Shown one piece after another: positions 1-5,230 of a DNA stretch of 6,430 bases (the first letter of the stretch is position 1; the number at the start of each line of letters is the position of its first letter). The DNA is taken from positions 75,794 through 82,223 of the forward strand of contig KI543214.1 of assembly GCA_000496215.1 (NCBI GenBank), written 5' to 3'. Source of the DNA: an uncultured archaeon A07HN63 (GTDB lineage: Archaea; Halobacteriota; Halobacteria; Halobacteriales; Haloferacaceae). A program made the translations under genes and the position numbers. The notes under the pieces were generated by a model. That model was not told where the DNA came from. It worked only from the letters and a program-made list of their open reading frames with translations, and searched no databases.

Positions 1-773
1 TGCTCCTCTTGCTCACCGAGTCATCGCTACGGTCGGCGCTGGGCGGGCTGTTCGCGTTCGGCATGGCAGCGGTGTTGGGCTGGGCGACGCTGGATGTCGA
101 CCCGGCCGCGCCGCTGGCCGCCGGGAGCATGCTGACACCCTTGCTGACCGGCCTGTTCGGTGCGCCGATCCTGCTGGATGCGATGGGTGGCGGCGGCGTC
201 CCGCCGCAGGACGATCCACGACTGGCGATGCCGCGGCGCGACCTCGGTGTGACCGCCGGCGCGGGGTCGCTGGCGGGCGCGCTCGTCGGCTACCTGCCCG
301 GCGTTTCGGCCGCCATCGCCTCGGTGATCGCGCTGCCGGCGGTGCCGAACCGCGATCCCGACCGCGGATACGTGGTGGCGACGAGCGGCGCGAACACGGC
401 GAATACCGTGTTTGCGCTTTTTGCGCTGATCGCCCTTGGGACGCCACGGACCGGCGTGCTGGTGGCGATGAAGGAAACCGGCGTCCCGCTGTCGCTGCCG
501 GCGTTGCTGACGGCCGTGGTGATCGGCGCAGCGGCGGGCTTTCTGCTCGTCGTCTCGCTCGGTGATCGCTACCTCCGGACGGTCGGTCGCATGGAGTACA
601 CGACGGTCTCGACGGCCGTCCTCGCCTTTCTCGTCGCGCTCTCGTATCTGTTTACGGGCCTGTTTGGCGTCGGCGTGTTCGTCGTTGCGGCGACCGTCGG
701 GCTGCTCCCGCCGCGGTTCGGGACGCGCCGGGTCCATCTGATGGGTGTGTTGATCGGGCCGCTGATGCTCTGA
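1..773 (+). CDS. TctA-family (DUF112-type) membrane permease, C-terminal part, 5' truncated
   Basis: The frame is open from the left edge and ends with TGA at 771-773, so only the last ~256 residues are visible and the real start lies outside. The fragment is very hydrophobic. Likely membrane segments (numbering from base 9) are about residues 10-28, 84-110, 128-152, 162-183, 200-216 and 218-233, joined by short charged loops. The glycine-rich LVGYLPGVSAAIASVIAL stretch (92-109), followed by a SGANTANTVFALFALIALGTP region (126-146), resembles the large integral-membrane subunit of tripartite tricarboxylate transporters (TctA/COG1784). In bacteria that subunit works with TctB and a periplasmic TctC binding protein. 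No TctB or TctC gene follows here, and archaeal homologues are often annotated as stand-alone. The substrate cannot be read from sequence. Downstream, 84 bases separate it from the next gene, which has its own promoter. The family call is from pattern recognition and is fairly secure; transport of a carboxylate is inference. Confidence 0.75.
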   Translation, partial: LLLLTESSLRSALGGLFAFGMAAVLGWATLDVDPAAPLAAGSMLTPLLTGLFGAPILLDAMGGGGVPPQDDPRLAMPRRDLGVTAGAGSLAGALVGYLPGVSAAIASVIALPAVPNRDPDRGYVVATSGANTANTVFALFALIALGTPRTGVLVAMKETGVPLSLPALLTAVVIGAAAGFLLVVSLGDRYLRTVGRMEYTTVSTAVLAFLVALSYLFTGLFGVGVFVVAATVGLLPPRFGTRRVHLMGVLIGPLML

Positions 774-826
774 TGTGGCCGGGGAGTTGTCCGGCGTGTA
801 TCGTGATCGCAACCCGGAAAGACAAC

Positions 827-836
827 GGTTAAAAAG
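827..836 (+). promoter_or_regulatory. TATA-like box for the zinc microprotein / EF-1beta operon
   Basis: The A/T-rich run GGTTAAAAAG stands out in GC-rich sequence and is centred about 27 bases before the ATG at 858. That is the spacing expected of a haloarchaeal TATA box with transcription starting at or next to the start codon. No Shine-Dalgarno sequence is seen before 858, which fits a leaderless transcript. Confidence 0.6.
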
Positions 837-857
837 CGCGCGCCGGTCTCTCCGTGT

Positions 858-1037
858 ATGAGTGAATCCGAGCAAGAGACCGAGCGACAGTGTGTCTCCT
901 GTGGCATCAAGGTCGCCGGGATGAACGCAGCCTCATTCGACTGTCCGGACTGCGGCTGTGAGATCAACCGGTGTGCGAAATGCCGAAAGCAGAGCAACCT
1001 CTATGAGTGTCCTGACTGTGGGTTCCGAGGGCCATAA
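858..1037 (+). CDS. HVO_2753-family zinc finger microprotein (59 aa)
   Basis: This short gene (ATG 858-860, TAA 1035-1037) encodes 59 residues with nine cysteines. They form four short-knuckle motifs: CVSCG (12-16), CPDCG (29-33), CAKC (39-42) and CPDCG (51-55), plus an extra Cys34. The length, four C(P)xCG-type motifs and the segment KCRKQSNLYECPDCGFRGP match the haloarchaeal family typified by Haloferax volcanii HVO_2753, a zinc-binding microprotein whose deletion was reported to affect swarming and biofilm formation. The acidic N-terminus (MSESEQETER) is probably flexible. The gene lies 2 bases before the EF-1beta ATG, so the two are almost certainly co-transcribed and probably translationally coupled. 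This hints at a role near the ribosome or in translation, but the biochemical function is not known. The start is supported by the TATA-like box 27 bases upstream. Genes this short are easily missed by automatic callers. Confidence 0.9.
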   Translation: MSESEQETERQCVSCGIKVAGMNAASFDCPDCGCEINRCAKCRKQSNLYECPDCGFRGP

Positions 1038-1039
1038 CC

Positions 1040-1306
1040 ATGGGAAAGGTTGCTGCAAACATGAAGGTCATGCCGGAGAGCCCGGAGGTTGACCTCGACG
1101 AACTGCAGGAAGAACTCGAAGGCGCACTACCGGAGGGCGCACAGATCAACGGCTTCGAGCGCGACGATGTCGCCTTCGGTCTCGTCGCCCTGCTGCCGAC
1201 GGTTATCGTACCCGATGACGCCGGTGGCACGGAGGCTGTCGAGGAGGCATTCGGCGAGGTTGACGACGTCGAGAGCGTGTCGGTCGAAGATGTCGGCCGG
1301 ATTTAG
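1040..1306 (+). CDS. ef1b: Translation elongation factor 1-beta (aEF-1beta)
   Basis: This 88-residue cytosolic protein is the guanine-nucleotide exchange factor for aEF-1alpha. It promotes GDP release so that the factor can reload with GTP and aminoacyl-tRNA. Recognisable archaeal family features are the opening GKVAANMKVMPESPEVDL, the central segment DDVAFGLVALLPTVIVPD (about 42-59) and the closing VESVSVEDVGRI (77-88). The length matches archaeal EF-1beta and the alternating strand-helix pattern suits its small alpha/beta sandwich fold. The ATG lies 2 bases after the stop of the zinc microprotein. A weak purine run (GAGGG, 1026-1030) about 10 bases upstream could serve as a ribosome site, but coupling to the preceding gene is at least as likely. 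The protein is highly acidic, as usual for haloarchaea. Identification is very secure. Confidence 0.96.
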   Translation: MGKVAANMKVMPESPEVDLDELQEELEGALPEGAQINGFERDDVAFGLVALLPTVIVPDDAGGTEAVEEAFGEVDDVESVSVEDVGRI

Positions 1307-1326
1307 GCCACGCTCGATGCGTTTTG

Positions 1327-1355
1327 CCACCCGCTGAGGTGGGCGTCTATTTTCG
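1327..1355 (+). terminator. Possible terminator after the EF-1beta operon
   Basis: CCACC (1327-1331) can pair with GGTGG (1338-1342) around a 6-base loop. It is followed by the T-rich stretch TCTATTTTCG (1346-1355), about 20-50 bases after the EF-1beta stop. Archaeal termination depends mainly on the T-run, so the stem may be incidental. The call is weak. Confidence 0.3.
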
Positions 1356-1410
1356 TTCTCCAAACAACAGCGGGTTCGCCCGACAAAGGAAGTTGTTCAA
1401 TCCAGCAAAG

Positions 1411-1420
1411 CTTTTGATTC
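1411..1420 (+). promoter_or_regulatory. TATA-like box for the TrmB-like regulator
   Basis: CTTTTGATTC lies about 33 bases before the ATG at 1448, which would place transcription start near 1440-1442 with a leader of only 6-8 bases. A second A/T-rich run, ACATTAAG (1427-1434), is too close to the ATG (centre 18 bases away) to serve a transcript that includes the start codon. No Shine-Dalgarno sequence precedes the ATG. The rest of the 141-base gap (1307-1447) holds the possible terminator and the dyad described separately. Confidence 0.45.
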
Positions 1421-1421
1421 T

Positions 1422-1445
1422 GGACTACATTAAGTTGGGTAGTCC
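1422..1445. promoter_or_regulatory. Perfect 7-bp inverted repeat, probable operator
   Basis: GGACTAC (1422-1428) and GTAGTCC (1439-1445) are exact reverse complements separated by 10 bases. Their centres are 17 bases apart, a spacing compatible with a dimeric winged-helix protein reading successive faces of DNA. The dyad lies between the TATA-like box and the ATG of the regulator gene and covers the predicted transcription start. That is where an archaeal repressor would block RNA polymerase. The repeat is directly visible; that the downstream regulator binds it (autoregulation) is inference. Confidence 0.45.
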
Positions 1446-1447
1446 CT

Positions 1448-1852
1448 ATGCCATCGTCCCTTGTCGAAATGCTTCAGACCGACATGCACTGTGAGGGCCT
1501 GCTTGAGTGCTTCCACGGGCTCAAAGACCTCGATAAGCGATGTTTCCGCATCCTGATCGATGCCGACGCACCACAGACCGTCGACGATATCGCGGAGTCG
1601 GTCGACCGCGAGCGATCGACGGTCTATCGCTCCGTCCAGCGGCTGCTGGAGGCCGACATCATCGAAAAAGAGCAGATCAACTACGACGAGGGAGGCTACT
1701 ATCACGTCTACAAACCGGTTGCGCCCGCAGCCATCCGCGAGGACATGCAACGGCTCCTGAACGACTGGTATGCGGAGATGGGCCAGCTGCTTCAGGAGTT
1801 CGAGGCGGAGTTTGGCGAGGAAACAGAGACAACCGTGACTGCCGAGCCCTGA
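1448..1852 (+). CDS. TrmB-like winged helix-turn-helix transcriptional regulator with N-terminal Cys cluster
   Basis: This is a 134-residue protein. A winged-helix DNA-binding domain spans about residues 25-90, with helix-turn-helix TVDDIAESVDRERSTVYRSVQRLLEADII (44-72) and a wing that includes NYDEGGYYHVYKP (78-90). The recognition-helix pattern RSTVYRSVQRLL is typical of TrmB/MarR-like archaeal regulators (COG1378, PF01978). The helix at about 94-122 (AIREDMQRLLNDWYAEMGQLLQEF) probably mediates dimerisation, and the acidic tail is likely disordered. No sugar-binding TrmB effector domain is present. Three cysteines (15, 21, 32) with His14 and His23 cluster before the DNA-binding domain. In a cysteine-poor haloarchaeal protein this suggests metal binding or thiol redox sensing, which is inference. 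The gene is monocistronic and converges on the dehydratase gene with a 13-base gap. A perfect inverted repeat just before the ATG suggests self-regulation. The target genes and signal are unknown. Confidence 0.8.
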   Translation: MPSSLVEMLQTDMHCEGLLECFHGLKDLDKRCFRILIDADAPQTVDDIAESVDRERSTVYRSVQRLLEADIIEKEQINYDEGGYYHVYKPVAPAAIREDMQRLLNDWYAEMGQLLQEFEAEFGEETETTVTAEP

Positions 1853-1865
1853 CCCGTCGGTCGGC

Positions 1866-2234
1866 TCAGTCGTAGTCCTCGTAAATTCGGTCCATTTTCG
1901 CCGCCATCACGAAGTCCGGTTTCTGCAGGCCATCGACCTCGTGTGTCCAGATCTCGACACCGACCTCGCCCCACTGGAGACTGATATCCGGGTGGTGCCA
2001 CGCTTCCTCGGCGAGTTCGCCGATCTCGTAGGTAAATTCGAGTGCGTCACGGAAGTCATCGAACGTGTAGGTAGCGTCGAGATGGTGGCCATCGACCACG
2101 TCCCAGACCTCGCCGTCGATCTCGGGGAGGTACGTCTCGTACTCCGATTCGGTCAGCGGCTGGTCGTCCGTGGCGTCAGTGTCAACCGGCTCGTCAGCGA
2201 GTTTGGATGCCATGAGCGGGGTAATGGCCGCCAT
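1866..2234 (-). CDS. 4a-hydroxytetrahydrobiopterin dehydratase (pterin-4a-carbinolamine dehydratase)
   Basis: This small cytosolic enzyme family removes water from 4a-hydroxy-tetrahydropterin, recycling the cofactor after aromatic amino acid hydroxylation. The catalytic signature is intact: E-x3-H-H-P at residues 76-82 (His80, His81), an aromatic Trp88, His98 in THEVDG, and Asp107. The spacing from His81 to His98 (17 residues) matches that in characterised family members. The protein is 122 residues from the ATG at 2234 or 115 from a second in-frame ATG at 2213. A weak A/T-rich box about 17-24 bases before the first ATG, and no Shine-Dalgarno sequence before the second, make the upstream start slightly preferable, but it is not settled. 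The first ~25 residues are an acidic extension outside the domain. No hydroxylase is encoded nearby. Homologues in organisms without biopterin-dependent hydroxylases have been linked to molybdopterin metabolism, so the physiological role is open. Confidence 0.9.
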   Translation of the reverse strand: MAAITPLMASKLADEPVDTDATDDQPLTESEYETYLPEIDGEVWDVVDGHHLDATYTFDDFRDALEFTYEIGELAEEAWHHPDISLQWGEVGVEIWTHEVDGLQKPDFVMAAKMDRIYEDYD

Positions 2235-2343
2235 GGGTTTGTATCTTCACTCTAAGAACCCGGTTGCCGATCGGTGTAACTGACTGCTAGATTGGGGCGA
2301 CCGGCTGTCGAGCGGAGAGTGACTCGCATGTCGTTTCGAGTGG

Positions 2344-2351
2344 GTTTTTAC
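2344..2351 (+). promoter_or_regulatory. TATA-like box for the glycosyltransferase gene
   Basis: GTTTTTAC is centred about 27 bases before the ATG at 2375 and no Shine-Dalgarno sequence is seen, which fits a leaderless transcript. The 140-base gap between the divergent dehydratase and glycosyltransferase genes (2235-2374) otherwise shows nothing recognisable apart from the weak dehydratase promoter near 2251-2259. Confidence 0.5.
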
Positions 2352-2374
2352 TCGCCGGTGGTCAGGAATGTGGT

Positions 2375-3448
2375 ATGCGTGTCGCGTTCGTCTCGATGTA
2401 CACCCTGCATACGCGCGACACCCCTGCGATTCGTCGTCGAACCCGGCTGATCGATCTGCTCGCACAGTCCTCACACGAGGTGATCGTGCTCTGCAGTCAG
2501 TGGTGGGACGGCGACCACCCGGAGTTCGAACAGGAGGGGATCAACTACCGGGCGGTGGAGTCCGAGTTCTCGCGGGGGCGCTTCGCCGCCAAACTCCCGT
2601 TTGCGCTACGCAAGGAGTCCCCGGATATCGTCCACATTCCGAACACACCGGCTCGTCTCGCCCGGGCCGCCAAACCGACCTGTCGCCTGCTGCGGATTCC
2701 GATGGTCGTCAACTGGTGGGCGGAGGAGCCGGACGACTCGAACAGCGACTGCAAGAGCGTCGCGAGCAACGCCGACCGCATCGTCGTCCCATCGGAGACG
2801 GTCAAAACGACCGTTCGAGAGTACGGGGCCGCCGAGAGTGAGGTCACGGTCATCCCCGAAGGACTCAATTTCTCGATGATCGAATCGGCCCCGGTCAAAG
2901 ACGAGTTCGACCTCGTCTACAGTCGCCATCTCGACGAGCACGCCAACGTCGAGACGTTCCTGCTGGCACTGGCCGAACTCCGCGAGCAGGAGTGGTCGGC
3001 AGCAGTGATCGGTGATGGGCCGTCGAAAGCGGATATCGAACGGACGGCTCGCGACCTCCGCATCCGGGATCAGGTGACGTTCCTTGGCAAACTAACGGAC
3101 AAAAAGCGGGTTGCTGTCCTCAAAGGAGCCCATGTCTTCGCCCAGACGGCCGAACGCGAGCCGTTTGCGACGAACCTGCTGTGGGCGCTGGGCTGTGGCT
3201 GTGTCGGTATCGCGGAGTATCAGGTCGAGTCGGCGGCCCACGAACTCGTCGAGGAGAAATCGCGGCTGCCCGGGACCCGCGGGAATATGGTATCGGATTC
3301 ACAGGAGCTGGCCGACGAGATCGTCGCCGCGAGTGGCCTCGACCATCGGACGAGTGACGACGAGTACGAACAGTACGACTACAGCAAGATGCAAGAGCAG
3401 TACGTGACCTGCTATCGCGGTGCGATCAACGATTTCGGGCTGTTCTGA
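2375..3448 (+). CDS. GT-B fold glycosyltransferase, family 4-like
   Basis: This 357-residue protein, without signal peptide or membrane segment, is probably a cytosolic enzyme transferring a sugar from a nucleotide donor to an unidentified acceptor. The N-terminal Rossmann-like lobe begins MRVAFVSMYTLHTRDTPAIRR, with PDIVHIPN (83-90) and a hinge near SNADRIVVPSETVKTTVREYGAAESEVTVIPEGL (131-164). The C-terminal lobe carries VIGDGPSKADIE (211-222), QVTFLGKL (233-240) and the donor-site region REPFATNLLWALGCGCVGIAEYQ (261-283). These fit glycosyltransferase family 4. Two donor-site positions look non-standard: the E-x7-E motif has Glu262 but Trp270 in place of the second Glu, and the usual GR-L-x3-K strand is SRHLDEH, keeping Arg184 but placing His189 where Lys is expected. 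The gene stands alone with its own promoter and converges on the halocyanin gene with a 24-base gap. With no surface-polysaccharide or N-glycosylation neighbours, its pathway cannot be deduced. Confidence 0.85.
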   Translation: MRVAFVSMYTLHTRDTPAIRRRTRLIDLLAQSSHEVIVLCSQWWDGDHPEFEQEGINYRAVESEFSRGRFAAKLPFALRKESPDIVHIPNTPARLARAAKPTCRLLRIPMVVNWWAEEPDDSNSDCKSVASNADRIVVPSETVKTTVREYGAAESEVTVIPEGLNFSMIESAPVKDEFDLVYSRHLDEHANVETFLLALAELREQEWSAAVIGDGPSKADIERTARDLRIRDQVTFLGKLTDKKRVAVLKGAHVFAQTAEREPFATNLLWALGCGCVGIAEYQVESAAHELVEEKSRLPGTRGNMVSDSQELADEIVAASGLDHRTSDDEYEQYDYSKMQEQYVTCYRGAINDFGLF

Positions 3449-3472
3449 GGACAGGCCGACCGAACTCTCGTT

Positions 3473-4108
3473 TCAGGCCGTCTCCTCGTAGTCGCCGCCG
3501 TACTTGAGGAAGAACAGCGCGAACGCCAGCGTCGACACCATCGCAAACGCCGTTGCGAGCCCGAGTGTTTTCGCCGAGGTCGGGATGCGCGGTGGGCCAC
3601 CGCCACCGCCGCCACCGCCGACCGATTTCGTCTCGACGTCACCGCCGACGGCGACCGCACCGAGCATACCGAGGCTCTTGTGTGGAACACAGTGGTAGTT
3701 CGTGATCCCGGCGGCCGATTCCGCGAAGGTGTGCTCGAAGGTTTGGCCTTCCTCTTTCATCGTCTCGCTTTTGAACGACGCCGGCCCGTCAGCGGCGTTC
3801 ACATTGTGCCGGCCGCCCGCACCGGTCCACTCCCAGATAACCGTCGTTCCGGGGTCGATCCAGATGCCGGCAGGCTTGAATGCAAGGTTGCCACCGTTCC
3901 CGCTGGCACCGACCTGAACAGTTACCTCCGAGCTACCGCGAAGATCCTTGTAACCGCCGTCGACACCGGTCAGTTGCCCGCCGAAGTTCGGTTTCTCCGA
4001 CTGCGCGGCGGCCGTACCCGCCGTGGCCGTTGCGGCTCCCGCCGCGGCACTCGCTCCGGCCGCCGTCCGGAGCAGGCCACGCCGCGAGACCGTTGCGTCG
4101 TCGCTCAT
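3473..4108 (-). CDS. Halocyanin-domain blue copper protein, Tat-exported, C-terminally anchored
   Basis: This 211-residue protein is probably a membrane-bound extracytoplasmic electron carrier. The N-terminus has a twin-arginine motif SRRGLLR (8-14), an alanine-rich hydrophobic stretch and a likely cleavage site at TAAAQS (32-37), so it is exported folded by the Tat route. The type 1 copper (plastocyanin/halocyanin) domain spans about 60-155. The copper ligands are visible: His101 in GGRHNV, then Cys140, His143 and Met148 in NYHCVPHKSLGM. A run of eight glycines (164-171) leads to one membrane helix (about 180-201) and a short acidic tail. There is no lipobox cysteine after the signal region, so anchoring is by the C-terminal helix rather than by the lipid used in classical halocyanin. 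The partner oxidase or cytochrome complex is not encoded in the window. The ATG at 4108 has a TATA-like box about 30 bases upstream. Confidence 0.92.
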   Translation of the reverse strand: MSDDATVSRRGLLRTAAGASAAAGAATATAGTAAAQSEKPNFGGQLTGVDGGYKDLRGSSEVTVQVGASGNGGNLAFKPAGIWIDPGTTVIWEWTGAGGRHNVNAADGPASFKSETMKEEGQTFEHTFAESAAGITNYHCVPHKSLGMLGAVAVGGDVETKSVGGGGGGGGPPRIPTSAKTLGLATAFAMVSTLAFALFFLKYGGDYEETA

Positions 4109-4135
4109 GAATCACGGTTTGTGACCGGTGGTAGT

Positions 4136-4141
4136 GAATAT
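4136..4141 (-). promoter_or_regulatory. TATA-like box for the halocyanin gene
   Basis: Read on the minus strand, ATATTC (inside CATATTCAC) is centred about 30 bases before the ATG at 4108, implying a leader of only a few bases. The rest of the divergent gap (4109-4230) contains the opposing promoter and a 10-bp GC palindrome (4154-4163), with no other recognisable element. Confidence 0.45.
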
Positions 4142-4199
4142 GTTGGTTCACGACTGCCGGCAGCCGCCGGTGTCACGGCCGCGGTGTCCGTTTCGGAAC

Positions 4200-4206
4200 G
4201 TTTTTG
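4200..4206 (+). promoter_or_regulatory. TATA-like box for the MTH865-family gene
   Basis: GTTTTTG is centred about 28 bases before the ATG at 4231. This location supports 4231 as the start rather than an in-frame TTG at 4204, which would lie inside the box. Confidence 0.45.
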
Positions 4207-4230
4207 CGCGTCTTGGCGGCATATGGCGGT

Positions 4231-4488
4231 ATGACTGATATCGAAGCCGAACTCCGCGAGCAGTTCACCGAGGCCTTCGCCGGGGCGGACTACCCCATCA
4301 CCGGCCAGATGGATATCGTGCCCGCGCTGCCCGACGGCCCCGGCACGACGTTCACCGCCGGCGACGAGACGCTGTCGGCGATGGAACTCGCCTCCGAACT
4401 CAGCGGTCATCAGGACTTCCCGTACGAGGACGTGGACTCGCTGGTCGACGACGCGATCGCCGGCCTGAAAAGCGAAGGCGTCATCTGA
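4231..4488 (+). CDS. MTH865-family small protein of unknown function
   Basis: This 85-residue acidic protein (ATG 4231, stop at 4486-4488) resembles the archaeal MTH865 family (PF07747), named for a structurally solved Methanothermobacter protein of nearly the same length. The segment AGADYPITGQMDIVPALPDGPGTTFTAGD (17-45) and the helical C-terminal part ELASELSGHQDFPYEDVDSLVDDAI (52-76) are the recognisable regions. There is no signal peptide, membrane segment, cysteine or obvious catalytic motif. The family fold is a small helical bundle with no established biochemical role. A longer reading from a TTG at 4204 adds nine residues but would remove the promoter, so it is rejected. The gene appears monocistronic, since 118 bases separate it from the J-domain gene. 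It faces away from the halocyanin gene, and nothing in the context assigns a function. Confidence 0.82.
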   Translation: MTDIEAELREQFTEAFAGADYPITGQMDIVPALPDGPGTTFTAGDETLSAMELASELSGHQDFPYEDVDSLVDDAIAGLKSEGVI

Positions 4489-4606
4489 GCGTCGCAGACA
4501 AGTTCTCGACCGAACCGTCGCGGGCGACCTCTCGAACGAACCATTGCAGGACAGTTCCCGCGCACCGTCCCGAGAGCTTCATTACTCACGATACCGTACC
4601 CCCGCT

Positions 4607-5212
4607 GTGCCGATTGCACTGGTGAGCGCGCTTCCAGCGTGGTTCGTCGCGGGCCTCGCACTTGGGGCTCTCGCCTCTGTCGTCGTCGCGATAATCTTCT
4701 ACGCTGGCGAGCGGCTGTACCCGACGAGCAAGCGTTCTCCGGGGAGCGGCAGTCGTGGATCGCTCCGCCGCCACGCCGAAATCAGGGAGTATCTCGCGGC
4801 TATCGGCGAACCGTTTGTCGAGGAGTACGAACAGGATGGCCTCACAATCGCCTTCTATCTGCCCGACCGAGATGTCGGCATTACGTTCGATCCGCGCGTC
4901 CTGTTCGGCCTCGAGGACGCTTCGACACACGTTATCCTCTGTGAGGACGAGATGCCGGCCGCCCATCTTGGCCAACGACTCCCGTTCGAGGTGCCCGAGA
5001 CGCCTCGCCAGCCGCCGACAAGCAGTGACCCCGTCGACGCCGCCTACGAGCAACTCGGGCTGACACGCGAGGCATCGACGAGCGACGTCAAGGATGCCTA
5101 TCGCTCCCGGGTCAAGGACGCCCACCCTGACCGCGGCGGAAGCAGTGAGGAGTTCAAGCAGCTACAGGATGCCTACACGACCGCGAAAAACGATGCCGAG
5201 GGAACGGTCTGA
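4607..5212 (+). CDS. Membrane-anchored protein with C-terminal J domain
   Basis: From a GTG at 4607 this is 201 residues. A hydrophobic helix (about 8-33) is followed by a basic, Ser/Gly-rich linker (about 40-56), a mid-protein domain of unknown kind (about 55-130), a Pro-rich hinge and a C-terminal J domain (about 142-199). The J domain carries the essential His-Pro-Asp tripeptide at 173-175 within VKDAYRSRVKDAHPDRGG, plus the following helix EEFKQLQDAYTTAKN. J domains stimulate Hsp70 (DnaK) ATPase activity, so this is probably a DnaK co-chaperone recruited to the membrane, not a canonical DnaJ, which has its J domain first plus zinc and Gly/Phe regions. The start is uncertain: TTG 4544 would add 21 unconvincing polar residues, while GTG 4607 has an A/T-rich stretch (CATTACTC, 4580-4587) about 24 bases upstream, and GTG 4622 is also in frame. 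The gene converges on the downstream regulator with an 18-base gap. Confidence 0.82.
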   Translation: MPIALVSALPAWFVAGLALGALASVVVAIIFYAGERLYPTSKRSPGSGSRGSLRRHAEIREYLAAIGEPFVEEYEQDGLTIAFYLPDRDVGITFDPRVLFGLEDASTHVILCEDEMPAAHLGQRLPFEVPETPRQPPTSSDPVDAAYEQLGLTREASTSDVKDAYRSRVKDAHPDRGGSSEEFKQLQDAYTTAKNDAEGTV

Positions 5213-5230
5213 CCAGCGGCGGAGCCCGAC

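Noticed and set aside
778..795. GCCGG/CCGGC stem after the permease gene as a terminator
   Set aside because: Only 5 bp with an 8-base loop and no T-run afterwards; expected by chance in GC-rich DNA.
27..875. Long minus-strand open frame (282 codons) opposite the permease gene
   Set aside because: Its product is rich in Arg, His and Gln with no domain. It is the reverse shadow of a GC-rich coding gene whose own frame gives a coherent membrane protein.
569..997. Minus-strand open frame across the permease end and the zinc microprotein
   Set aside because: It covers two well-supported genes and a promoter and has no recognisable domain; the acidic haloarchaeal signature is absent.
1401..1424. 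TCCAG/CTGGA arms around AAAGCTTT as a second dyad before the TrmB-like regulator
   Set aside because: The inner palindrome and the outer arms have different centres, so they do not form one symmetric site.
2235..2374. Possible small RNA or tRNA in the gap between the dehydratase and glycosyltransferase genes
   Set aside because: No cloverleaf, T-arm consensus or stable hairpin with a T-run is seen; only promoter-like elements are present.
4154..4163. 10-bp palindrome CTGCCGGCAG in the halocyanin/MTH865 gap
   Set aside because: It is GC-rich and lies away from both TATA-like boxes with no second copy seen; it is more likely chance than an operator.
3680..4234. Plus-strand open frame opposite the halocyanin gene
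   Set aside because: The minus strand gives a complete copper protein with all ligands and a Tat signal. The plus-strand frame is Arg-rich and featureless.
4586..5125. Minus-strand open frame of 179 codons opposite the J-domain gene
   Set aside because: The plus-strand frame has a membrane helix and an intact HPD-containing J domain. The reverse frame shows nothing recognisable.
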